This document shows, piece after piece, positions 1 through 4,985 of a DNA stretch of 5,686 nt. The stretch spans positions 1 through 5,686 of the forward strand of contig JAATVS010000354.1 of NCBI GenBank assembly GCA_014523695.1, given 5' to 3'. The position numbers and the translations under genes were made by a program. The stretch's first letter is position 1, and each line of letters begins with the position of its first letter. This DNA comes from Nitrososphaerales archaeon TH5895. Lineage in GTDB: Archaea > Thermoproteota > Nitrososphaeria > Nitrososphaerales > Nitrososphaeraceae. The notes below the pieces were generated by a model. It made no database searches, was not told the DNA's origin, and saw only the letters and a program-made list of their open reading frames with translations.

Positions 1-13
1 GAGAACTCCAGTT

Positions 14-451
14 ATGATAACGCGTGAGAACAAACAGATTTTAGACTATATTCTCAAGGGGGCATCCCATGAACAGATTATGAAATGGATTGGCCTCAAT
101 GAGAAAAATTATTGGAAGCGGATAGCGGCCATTAGAAAGAGGGATATGGAGTTAACTAAAGCAGAACAGACGCCTGAGGCCCACGCCTTCCTCTATAAGC
201 GAACACAACAGAAGTTTTATCATCTGGAATCAATGGCAATACAGATTGCAGAATCAAAGTACGAACGGGCAGGGGATAGGATAGAAGCAATGAAGTTTCT
301 TAGGCAACTGACTATAGACCAGTATAGCATATTCATCTATGGGCCTCATTATTTTCTAACTAGAAATCAAGGCCAAGGAGCACCGGCAATCAATGTTGAT
401 GACGTTGATGACGACCTAGGATTAAACGACGAGAGTAAAAGAGCATTCTAA
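14..451 (+). CDS. Hypothetical protein with helix-turn-helix-like N-terminus
   Basis: The frame encodes 145 residues from the ATG at 14 and ends at TAA 449-451. It stays open to the left edge of the window, so the true start may lie further upstream and the gene may be partial. Residues about 18-45 (HEQIMKWIGLNEKNYWKR and the following helix) resemble a helix-turn-helix of the kind found in small terminase-like or regulatory proteins. The middle (about 45-110) looks helical, with many Lys, Arg, Glu and Gln. The C-terminus is acidic (VDDVDDDLGLND). I do not recognise a named family. A DNA-binding role is inference from the helix pattern only. An AT-rich spacer follows directly. No partner gene on the same strand is close enough to suggest an operon. 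Confidence 0.75.
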   Translation: MITRENKQILDYILKGASHEQIMKWIGLNEKNYWKRIAAIRKRDMELTKAEQTPEAHAFLYKRTQQKFYHLESMAIQIAESKYERAGDRIEAMKFLRQLTIDQYSIFIYGPHYFLTRNQGQGAPAINVDDVDDDLGLNDESKRAF

Positions 452-480
452 TTCTTATTTATTTAATTTAAATTTAATTT
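451..480 (+). promoter_or_regulatory. AT-only spacer: terminator tract and probable promoter
   Basis: The 30 bases after the first gene are almost pure A/T, with T-rich tracts followed by TTTAAATTTAA. T-tracts can terminate archaeal transcription. The TTTAAATT core is a plausible TATA box for a transcript starting near 495-500 that would carry the Shine-Dalgarno hairpin at 502-522. Both roles are inferred from composition and position. Confidence 0.4.
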
Positions 481-501
481 GATTTGTGTGATTTGTCTAC
501 C

Positions 502-522
502 AATTCCTACTAAGGAGGAATT
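502..522 (+). promoter_or_regulatory. Hairpin enclosing a strong Shine-Dalgarno
   Basis: AATTCCT (502-508) pairs perfectly with AGGAATT (516-522) around a 7-base loop. The Shine-Dalgarno AAGGAGG at 513-518 (with A512) lies in the loop and right arm of this stem, 11 bases before the ATG at 530. As RNA, the stem would hide part of the ribosome-binding site. Such a strong site stands out here, because several neighbouring starts look leaderless. That the hairpin regulates translation is inference. Confidence 0.45.
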
Positions 523-529
523 ACACACT

Positions 530-733
530 ATGTGTGGATTTGTCGTCACAGCAAATTTCCTTATCATAGGGAAATTTGAAAAGATTTTCATATCTCTATC
601 ACCAGTGATTAATAACTTTTTGACCCTGTTTTTGATTTTTTATCGAAGGGGGTATAGTACAGAAAATGTAACAAATCGCCATTTTGGCCAAAATCGTGCT
701 CAAAATGGGGAGAGACAACTTATCTTCCAGTAG
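530..733 (+). CDS. Short hypothetical ORF starting MCGFVV, function unknown
   Basis: From the ATG at 530 the frame encodes 67 residues, ending at TAG 731-733. This start is chosen over an in-frame ATG at 479 because AAGGAGG sits 11 bases upstream. The protein begins MCGFVVTANF, has a hydrophobic stretch at about residues 22-38 and ends in a polar tail. The tail is encoded by the palindromic element at 679-708, so it is probably not native sequence. The Met-Cys-Gly start is the start of class II glutamine amidotransferases, which in GlmS precede SIS domains, and a SIS fragment follows downstream in another frame. After the first six residues I see no convincing amidotransferase similarity, so that link is a weak guess. 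It may be the truncated 5' end of a gene cut by a mobile element. Confidence 0.3.
   Translation: MCGFVVTANFLIIGKFEKIFISLSPVINNFLTLFLIFYRRGYSTENVTNRHFGQNRAQNGERQLIFQ
679..708. repeat. Palindromic, insertion-sequence-end-like element
   Basis: CCATTTTG (679-686) and CAAAATGG (701-708) form a perfect 8-bp inverted repeat. Inside it, ATTTTGGCCAAAAT (681-694) is a perfect 14-bp palindrome. CAAAAT is also repeated directly at 689-694 (as CAAAAT) and 701-706. This clustering of short direct and inverted copies resembles the multi-site ends of some insertion sequences, such as the IS21 family. No transposase is present. Similarity to an SIS protein begins immediately to the right, so this is a good candidate for a deletion or insertion scar. 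The assignment to a mobile element is inference. Confidence 0.4.
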
Positions 734-1041
734 GGAGTTTTGGTCTTGAAGAGTTCTTACATGGACCTCGGGTCACATTAGATAAACAAACGTGCCTATT
801 GGTATTTTCATCCGTTTCTGAACCTAGAAGAGAATCCTTGATAAAGTATGCAAAAACAGTTGGTTCAGAGGTTATTGACATACATGATGGTCTGTTCCGG
901 GTTCCAACCGAATTTACATGGTTGTGCCAACTTGTCTGGGGACAATTATTTGCATTAGAACTATCAAAGGAACTTAAAATAAATCCCGATAGAAGAGATG
1001 AATTCCCATACGACAAGGCAAGAGAAAACCTAACACTGTAA
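712..1041 (+). pseudogene. C-terminal fragment of a SIS-domain sugar isomerase
   Basis: The frame encodes about 109 residues resembling the end of two-domain SIS proteins (GlmS, GlmD or AgaS type), which bind and isomerise or deaminate phosphosugars. Visible landmarks are GLEEFLHGPRV, matching the E-x-x-HGP motif of the second SIS domain, then a beta-strand LLVFSSVSEPRR and the closing helix LCQLVWGQLFALELSK followed by INPDRRDEF. Family members are usually about 330-600 residues, so the first SIS domain and half of the second are missing. The frame is open upstream only to 658, through the palindromic element, and has no credible start before the motif. A TTG at 799 would remove even the HGP motif. 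I therefore call it a 5'-truncated, non-functional remnant. The exact sugar substrate cannot be deduced. Confidence 0.7.
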
Positions 1042-1117
1042 TTCGAGGAAATCTTTTCGCACGCGCAAAATCCAATCTTCCATAGTTGCCAACCTAAACG
1101 GATTTGTGTTTTACGTA

Positions 1118-1130
1118 GAAAAAGAGAAAG
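1118..1130 (-). terminator. T-rich terminator after the oxidase remnant
   Basis: On the minus strand, CTTTCTCTTTTTC follows the stop codon of the 1150-1482 gene by about 20 bases. Such pyrimidine/T tracts are typical archaeal termination signals. The call rests on composition and position only. Confidence 0.4.
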
Positions 1131-1149
1131 TTTGTGCGCAGTGGTTTGT

Positions 1150-1482
1150 CTATTGTTTACTGTAATCCCACGTTGAGAAATACTTAGGACTAATCTCCAA
1201 TACGATTGATTCACCCTTTTTCAGTTCATCTCGAAGTGCAAGTGCCTTCGGGTCTTCTAAATTTCTCGAATATCTGACCATAATCTTTTCCCAGATAACA
1301 ATGTTAAAATCCACATCTTCTTATATTCTTGCACTTCCCTTTCCGCGTACTCCTTTATAGGGCGGATTCGGATCGTCGATACAAAAATAAACCATCCCAT
1401 TCTTTCTGAGATTATGGGTTTTCTTCGACTCTCTTCCTGTTAGGACGTAGAACCTGTTATTTGAATAATCGTAGACGCCGAA
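1150..1482 (-). pseudogene. Broken PNPOx-like (flavin/F420) oxidoreductase gene
   Basis: One continuous minus-strand frame of 111 codons reads as the pyridoxamine 5'-phosphate oxidase-like split-barrel family, whose members bind FMN or F420. It contains RFYVLTGRESKKTHNLRKNG (phosphate-binding T-G-x-x-S-K-K), then VYFCIDDPNPPYKGVRGKG (the D-D-P-x-P-P-Y-x-G-V-R strand turn), then after a stop EDVDFNIVIWEKIMVRY and ISPKYFSTWDYSKQ at the C-terminus. An in-frame TAA at 1323-1321 sits between GSARI and EDVDF, where members normally read through. A TGA at 1485-1483 lies just upstream. The first 25-35 residues expected of the family are missing, and I cannot find them in any frame up to 1620. Two lesions make it a pseudogene. 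The specific substrate is unknown. Confidence 0.75.
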
Positions 1483-1548
1483 TCAAGAACCATTAGACCA
1501 ATTCTAAATCATGATAGTATTAAATCCATTATTGTAGAATAATAAATA

Positions 1549-1662
1549 TTGTCTATCAAAAGAAGAATTGCTGTTGCCGTTGCCTCAGTTGCAGTAAATT
1601 ATTCTATGAAGAGGTACATTCTGAAAAAAGACAAGAAGAAGAGCGTTAGTCCTAGACTATAA
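1549..1662 (+). CDS. Possible 37-residue basic membrane-type small protein
   Basis: From TTG at 1549 the frame encodes 37 residues: a basic start (SIKRR), a short hydrophobic run IAVAVASVAVNY (about residues 7-18), then a very basic tail KRYILKKDKKKSVSPRL. The stop is TAA at 1660-1662. TATTAAAT at 1518-1525 is centred about 27 bases before the TTG, the spacing of a leaderless archaeal promoter, and in-frame stops just upstream exclude a longer product. The layout suggests a single small membrane anchor with a charged tail on one side. I do not recognise a family, and the TTG start and short length leave real doubt. Confidence 0.35.
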   Translation: MSIKRRIAVAVASVAVNYSMKRYILKKDKKKSVSPRL

Positions 1663-1726
1663 GCTGTATAGGGTTACTAGAGGCCAGCATCCGCTACACT
1701 CCCCCAGTTCTCTTCGTGATCCATTG

Positions 1727-1734
1727 ATTATATC
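1727..1734 (+). promoter_or_regulatory. TATA box for a leaderless transcript
   Basis: ATTATATC is centred about 27 bases before the ATG at 1757. This places the expected transcription start at or next to the first codon. No Shine-Dalgarno is visible between them, which fits leaderless translation. The preceding stretch 1663-1726 shows nothing else I can name. Confidence 0.5.
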
Positions 1735-1756
1735 GTAAATTGACTATTGCGTTACA

Positions 1757-2293
1757 ATGCATAAACACAAACTCATTGAACTACAAAAGATTGTCGAAGA
1801 GAAAATTGGTTCGCTTAAAGAGGAAGTTGAGATAGCGACAAACGTGAAGCTAAACCAGCTATACATAGCTGATAGGCGTGATGAGGTAGAATTCTTACAG
1901 TGGGTCATAAGAATTATCCAACCTATCTTAATTCGAGATCACGACGAGCGACAACAACCTGGAACAACAAAAAAGCGATTAGAGATAGCAGATTGTGTCG
2001 AGTTCGAAAACACGCTCCAGGAAAGAGTTCAGGAGCTAAATTTAAAGTTAAAAGAGTGCAATAATTTACGAGAGTCAGACATTTTGATTAATGAAATAGA
2101 TACACTCGAATGTACATTGGGTCGTCTGTCTGATTTAAAATATGGCGATAGAGTACGCGCTATAGAGATAGCAGAAGCCAATAATAACTACCAGCATGCA
2201 AATCGGCTAAGAAAGCAGATAATTAAGATGCAGGACACTGAATCAGAAATTAGCTCTCAATGCTCGTATACAAAATTAAGATTGACGTCTTAG
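1757..2293 (+). CDS. Coiled-coil hypothetical protein with UVR-like motif
   Basis: The gene encodes 178 mostly helical, charged residues with no signal peptide or membrane segment, so it is probably cytoplasmic. Heptad-like patterns suggest coiled coils at about 4-28 and 82-125. Near the end, residues about 136-158 (AIEIAEANNNYQHANRLRKQ) resemble the UVR motif, a short helical hairpin used for protein contacts in UvrB, UvrC and ClpC-type adaptors: acidic/Ala helix, an aromatic, then A-N-R-L-R-x-Q-I. This is a resemblance seen by eye, not a confirmed domain. The first ATG is supported by the TATA box 27 bases upstream. Its last 34 bases overlap the next ORF (start 2260) in another frame, which may mean coupled expression. 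Biological role unknown. Confidence 0.7.
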   Translation: MHKHKLIELQKIVEEKIGSLKEEVEIATNVKLNQLYIADRRDEVEFLQWVIRIIQPILIRDHDERQQPGTTKKRLEIADCVEFENTLQERVQELNLKLKECNNLRESDILINEIDTLECTLGRLSDLKYGDRVRAIEIAEANNNYQHANRLRKQIIKMQDTESEISSQCSYTKLRLTS

Positions 2294-2493
2294 TCAGACG
2301 GACATCTTATGATGAGCCCTATGGGATAGGAATAATTAATGTCCTCGCTCTAAACACATTTCAATGTAAGAAATGCGGATATGAATACCAATCAAAGGTG
2401 TTACAAACCCCCGATGAAGAGACTCTCGTATCCGAGCCCCATGAAGATATAATGGAGAACTGTCAGAAATGCAACCAGATTTCAAGCCCATAA
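2260..2493 (+). CDS. Small zinc-ribbon-like protein, overlapping the previous gene
   Basis: The frame encodes 77 residues from ATG 2260 to TAA 2491-2493. Two CxxC knuckles, CKKC at residues 36-39 and CQKC at 68-71, are spaced as in a zinc ribbon and probably bind one zinc ion. The segment FQCKKCGYEYQSKVL has the Gly and aromatic residues usual after the first knuckle. The 35 residues before it are mixed beta-like sequence of unknown kind. The start overlaps the coiled-coil gene by 34 bases, a stop lies at 2251-2253, and there is no strong Shine-Dalgarno. The native start is therefore uncertain and the gene may be translated by coupling or be 5'-truncated. A role in nucleic-acid or protein binding would be typical of zinc ribbons but is not shown. 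Confidence 0.5.
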   Translation: MLVYKIKIDVLVRRTSYDEPYGIGIINVLALNTFQCKKCGYEYQSKVLQTPDEETLVSEPHEDIMENCQKCNQISSP

Positions 2494-2614
2494 CGGAACA
2501 GGCACTGACGATGCACAATGCACTGCATATAAACGCGATTATTTGGTTGGTTGGAATGCTGCCGTTGTTTCAATCACAGGCTACAAATTGCAGCTGCATT
2601 TTCTCTCTAGTTAA
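2453..2614 (+). pseudogene. Remnant of a small Cys/Tyr/Gly/Trp protein
   Basis: In the +1 frame relative to the zinc-ribbon ORF, an open stretch of 53 codons with no start codon ends at TAA 2612-2614. Its central part, GTGTDDAQCTAYKRDYLVGW followed by NAAV, looks like protein-coding sequence. It resembles the Cys-x-x-x-Tyr...Gly-Trp/Tyr-Asn-Ala repeats of small secreted thaumarchaeal proteins, though I make that comparison from memory. The part after NAAV coincides with the inverted repeats and probably is not native. With no start and a frame overlapping 2260-2493, it is at best a fragment. Confidence 0.3.
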
Positions 2615-2667
2615 TTATCGAAAAAATATAACATAAATCTGAATTAACCAAGATAAGATTTGTAGCC
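2579..2667. repeat. Nested inverted repeats around the promoter of the secreted protein
   Basis: GGCTACAAAT (2579-2588) is inverted perfectly as ATTTGTAGCC (2658-2667). Inside, GTTAATT (2610-2616) is inverted as AATTAAC (2642-2648). TGCAGCTGCA (2589-2598), a perfect 10-bp palindrome, abuts the left outer arm. The inner loop holds the TATA-like sequence. The arms could be paired operator half-sites or a cruciform, and the right outer arm would fall near the transcription start. Function is inferred. Confidence 0.5.
2621..2637 (+). promoter_or_regulatory. TATA region for the secreted acidic protein
   Basis: AAAAAATATAACATAAA contains the TATA-like core AAAATATA (2623-2630) preceded by A-rich bases that could serve as the BRE. 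Transcription would start near 2655, giving a leader of about 24 bases to TTG 2679 or 45 bases to ATG 2700. Confidence 0.45.
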
Positions 2668-2678
2668 AAATAGCGTCT

Positions 2679-3632
2679 TTGAAGAAGAAATTGATTAACA
2701 TGCAACATGTCAGATTCAACGCACTAGCAATGATTTTAGTGCTTTCCACGGTTATGCTAATTACAATTGATGAAAGCCAAGGTTCTGTGTTTGCTCAGAA
2801 TAGTACCTCTACAATGAATAGTGCGCCTATTATGCCAGCTTCCGAAACTTCCGGCAATGATGATGATGATGATAATGATAATGATGAAGCAACCAATCCA
2901 CCTAATTCGGATGAAGATGGTAATGGTGGTGACGATGATCCACAAGGCAGCTCATCAAATGACGGGGTTACAGAAGAAAATTCGACCGAAGAAGCCGCCT
3001 CGAACGATGATAACGATGGGCAGAGCCCAAGCGAAGAAGAGAATGAGTCAACTCTAAACCAAGAGCCAGCCGATGACGACTCTACTAGCACCTCAGATTC
3101 TGACGATGGTAACAGTGATGCAATTGAAGATGACGACTCAGAAGGTCAGTCATCCAGTGAATCACAAGCCGACGAAGAAACTGGTACCGGAGAGCAAGAT
3201 GATAATACCATAGACGAAAACCAAGCTGAAACATCAAATGGTGATGAAGACGGACAAGACACACCATCCAGCAATGTACAGGACGCAGATTCAACTGATG
3301 GACATGAAGAAAATGAGGGGCAGAATGTTGATACCAGTGAAGACCTAGTGGGAACGTCAGAATCCAGTGATAAAGGTGAAGTACAGAGTTCGAGTAACGA
3401 GCAAGATGATGAGTCATTAACAACCACTGGAGATACGCTTGAGACTTCAAGTTCAAATGATGATAATGAAGAAGAAGGCGGACAAGAGTCACCCGACACA
3501 TCGGATTCGAATGATGGTAACGACGGGAAGAGCACAATTGGTGAAGAAGATGACGAGGCAATAGTAGAAGTCATAGTGAAGAAAGTTGTCGAAACACTAT
3601 CTGCTTCTGGAATATTGGGTTCGGAACACTGA
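2679..3632 (+). CDS. Secreted Asp/Glu/Ser-rich low-complexity protein
   Basis: Numbered from TTG 2679 the protein has 317 residues; ATG 2700 (residue 8) is an equally good or better start. A basic N-terminus and hydrophobic helix (about residues 14-30) followed by SVFAQ (36-40) form a Sec signal peptide, with likely cleavage before NSTST. Residues 41-290 are disordered and extremely acidic, built from Asp, Glu, Ser, Asn, Gly and Gln, with loosely repeated S-N-D-x-x-D-G-Q units (108-115, 186-193, 259-269, 277-284). N-glycosylation sequons occur at N41, N101 and N122. The last 25 residues differ sharply: EAIVEVIVKKVVETLSASGI, an amphipathic helix that may anchor or assemble the protein. The composition suggests a cell-surface or matrix polyanion that could bind calcium or other cations, but no enzyme or named family is visible. 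Confidence 0.8.
   Translation: MKKKLINMQHVRFNALAMILVLSTVMLITIDESQGSVFAQNSTSTMNSAPIMPASETSGNDDDDDNDNDEATNPPNSDEDGNGGDDDPQGSSSNDGVTEENSTEEAASNDDNDGQSPSEEENESTLNQEPADDDSTSTSDSDDGNSDAIEDDDSEGQSSSESQADEETGTGEQDDNTIDENQAETSNGDEDGQDTPSSNVQDADSTDGHEENEGQNVDTSEDLVGTSESSDKGEVQSSSNEQDDESLTTTGDTLETSSSNDDNEEEGGQESPDTSDSNDGNDGKSTIGEEDDEAIVEVIVKKVVETLSASGILGSEH
2856..2887 (+). repeat. GAT/AAT trinucleotide microsatellite
   Basis: A run of GAT and AAT triplets encodes the DDDDDNDND stretch (residues about 61-69) of the secreted protein. Slippage would change length in whole codons without breaking the frame, so the tract could vary between strains. Confidence 0.7.
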
Positions 3633-3639
3633 TACTCAA

Positions 3640-3911
3640 ACCGCTCTATTTTCTTCTTAAGATCTAAATGATCATATTCATAATCAAACATATGCTTGCT
3701 TCGACCAATAAGAACTAAGTAATGGGCCATCCACGGAAGATAGCACATGGCCTGCCCAAACGAAAGAATGAATCGGATACTAAGAATGATTGAAGCGAAA
3801 TAGAATGGATGCTGCATTTCATGTAGGCAACGTATAACGAATGAACATATCATGGTAAGCAGAGGGTGACCAAGAAGTTATTATCACAAAGATTGCGCTA
3901 AAAAACATCAT
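3640..3911 (-). pseudogene. Frameshifted remnant of a small membrane protein
   Basis: Two minus-strand frames join to make one plausible protein. The first, from ATG 3911, reads MMFFSAIFVIITSWSPSAYH then DMFIRYTLPT and stops at TGA 3821-3819. The second, open from 3853, reads EMQHPFYFASIILSIRFILS, then FGQAMCYLPWMAHYLVLIG and KHMFDYEYDHLDLKKKIERF. The hydrophobic segments give two or three membrane helices, followed by a charged cytoplasm-like tail. A +1 shift between about 3853 and 3825 separates the parts. After ERFEYQ (about 3640) the frame has no stop and runs antisense into the acidic gene, so the native C-terminus seems lost. The frame is also open upstream of 3911 to 4007, and GTG 3944 is an alternative start. 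Family not recognised. Confidence 0.5.
3643..3658 (+). terminator. Pyrimidine-rich terminator
   Basis: About ten bases after the stop of the secreted protein, GCTCTATTTTCTTCTT is rich in T and C, as in archaeal intrinsic termination tracts. It also lies at the broken end of the convergent membrane-protein remnant. Confidence 0.4.
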
Positions 3912-4069
3912 ATAATGTAGTCTACCATTTAGGCCGAATTTCACTATAAAATAACAACTAGTATCAGTCGGTAAGCCTGTCTCCCTGATTCTAGATAAGA
4001 AAAGATATCATGATCATGCTAATCAAGTTGTATCTATATTATTCGACAATCTGAATGATTGCTAGAGAT

Positions 4070-4438
4070 TCAGTCTACACAGATCCCTGGAACTGCGACC
4101 TTTTTGAATAGATGAGGAGATACTACTGTACTCGCAGGGTAATCTGATAGCTTGGCCTGGAATTGAGAATTATTTAGAGCCCGCTTAAACTGGGACGTGG
4201 ACTCCCAGACGGCATAATTAATGAATGTAGAGCTTTCAGCAACACCGCGATGAAGTTGGGTTGAGATGAATCCAGGTTGCTGTTTCATGATTTCAGCGTC
4301 TGAAGCCCAAGCCTTTAGAAATTGATTAACGTCCTCCGGATCTAGGTTGATTTTATTTATCAGAATAATGGAGTCAATATTTTCCTCCAATTGTTTATCA
4401 AGAGTTATTGTTTCGTCCATTTCTACAATTTTTACCAT
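4070..4438 (-). CDS. Antibiotic biosynthesis monooxygenase (ABM) fold protein
   Basis: This intact gene encodes 122 residues of the ABM family, small dimeric ferredoxin-like proteins that include quinol monooxygenases and haem-degrading enzymes. The domain spans about residues 23-115: strand SIILINKINL, helix EDVNQFLKAWASDAEIMKQQ, then PGFISTQLHRG (56-65), strand INYAVWES (73-80) and helix QFKRALNNSQFQAKL. The C-terminus VSPHLFKKVAVPGICVD is strongly patterned, with a lone Cys at residue 120. Size and motif order match the family, so the gene looks functional. ATG 4438 is used; ATG 4420 is possible, because the first 20 residues precede the domain. Its actual substrate cannot be told from sequence; many ABM proteins have no known substrate. 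It is transcribed alone, with its own TATA box. Confidence 0.85.
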   Translation of the reverse strand: MVKIVEMDETITLDKQLEENIDSIILINKINLDPEDVNQFLKAWASDAEIMKQQPGFISTQLHRGVAESSTFINYAVWESTSQFKRALNNSQFQAKLSDYPASTVVSPHLFKKVAVPGICVD

Positions 4439-4477
4439 AGTCTAGTTCGTGCTGAGTTGGTATTTCAGTTTTTGTTG

Positions 4478-4495
4478 ATATATTAGATAATATCC
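4478..4495 (-). promoter_or_regulatory. TATA region with dyad upstream of the monooxygenase
   Basis: GATATATTAGATAATATC contains arms GATAT and ATATC and, on the minus strand, the TATA-like CTAATATATC about 40-48 bases before ATG 4438. Transcription would begin near 4455, leaving a leader of about 17 bases. The dyad could be an operator, which is inference. Confidence 0.4.
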
Positions 4496-4588
4496 GATTT
4501 CCACAACCTGTCCAACATCCCAGTCAGGCATCCAGTCGATAGTCGATTGTTATCTTGAACTCAATATGAATGGTGAAATCTGCTCCAC

Positions 4589-4647
4589 TAGATAATGCTA
4601 TCTAACAATTAATGTTAGTAGACTGAATGGTGGTTGAATGCTATCTA
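4589..4647. repeat. Cluster of short inverted and direct repeats
   Basis: TAGATA (4589-4594) and TATCTA (4599-4604) are a perfect inverted repeat. CTAACA (4602-4607) and TGTTAG (4613-4618) form a second one, overlapping the first by three bases. ATGCTATCTA occurs directly at 4595-4604 and again at 4638-4647. They lie between divergent genes (monooxygenase minus, zinc ribbon plus), where a shared regulator might bind. Otherwise the 4440-4714 spacer shows nothing I can name. Confidence 0.45.
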
Positions 4648-4680
4648 GGCTAAATATCCTGAACATATTGAATGATCTAA

Positions 4681-4688
4681 TTAATATT
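4681..4688 (+). promoter_or_regulatory. TATA box of the zinc-ribbon gene
   Basis: TTAATATT is centred about 30 bases before ATG 4715, consistent with a leaderless or nearly leaderless transcript. No Shine-Dalgarno is seen. Confidence 0.45.
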
Positions 4689-4714
4689 TTATGACATTTT
4701 GTAAAGTTATTACT

Positions 4715-4985
4715 ATGGAAAATTCCCTACCTCAATGTAACCAATGTAGTTCGCCTGTTACCGATTCTATAGAAATAGATATAGAAAATCATGGAAGAGT
4801 AAAATTGGGTAAATATCGATGGTTCATGGACATGCAATGATTGTATGACAGAAGAGAAACTTTCTACCGCCTCATTAAACCAAGATGACAGCAATAGCGT
4901 GCATCATGAACATATGGGAGTTGCAAACAAATCTGATGTATCTCCTAATACTCCAAAGGCAGATGAAGCCAATCAATTACTATAA
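4715..4985 (+). pseudogene. Zinc-ribbon protein gene with one frameshift
   Basis: From ATG 4715 the first frame reads MENSLPQCNQCSSPVTDSIE then IDIENHGRVK. It then derails and stops at TGA 4838-4840. The +1 frame resumes with WVNIDGSWTCNDCMTEEKL from 4806 and ends at TAA 4983-4985. Joined, this is a protein of about 90 residues with two zinc knuckles, CNQC and CNDC, about 35 residues apart, followed by a polar, probably disordered tail. The shift lies at AAAATTGGG (4801-4809), and reading through would need one base fewer or two more. It may be a real inactivating mutation, a sequencing error in the run, or rarely programmed shifting. Role unknown; such short zinc ribbons are frequent in this archaeal group. 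Confidence 0.65.

Noticed and set aside
720..1214. Long minus-strand open frame of 164 codons
   Set aside because: It is antisense to the SIS fragment, and its first part overlaps the real PNPOx frame in a different phase. Its Ser/Leu/Arg-rich sequence matches no motif I know.
1663..1756. Possible tRNA or structured RNA in the GC-richer spacer
   Set aside because: No T-loop GTTCAA-type sequence or cloverleaf pairing could be found.
2336..2518. Minus-strand ORF of 60 residues
   Set aside because: It is antisense to the zinc-ribbon ORF and has no motif of its own.
2757..3561. Several open frames antisense or out of phase within the acidic gene
   Set aside because: The low-complexity GAT/GAA-rich sequence keeps other frames open by composition, giving poly-Ile, poly-Met or poly-Ser shadows.
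3146..3639. Continuation of the minus-strand membrane frame into the acidic gene
   Set aside because: After about 3640 the translation becomes a Ser-rich antisense shadow of the acidic repeats, so it is not native protein.
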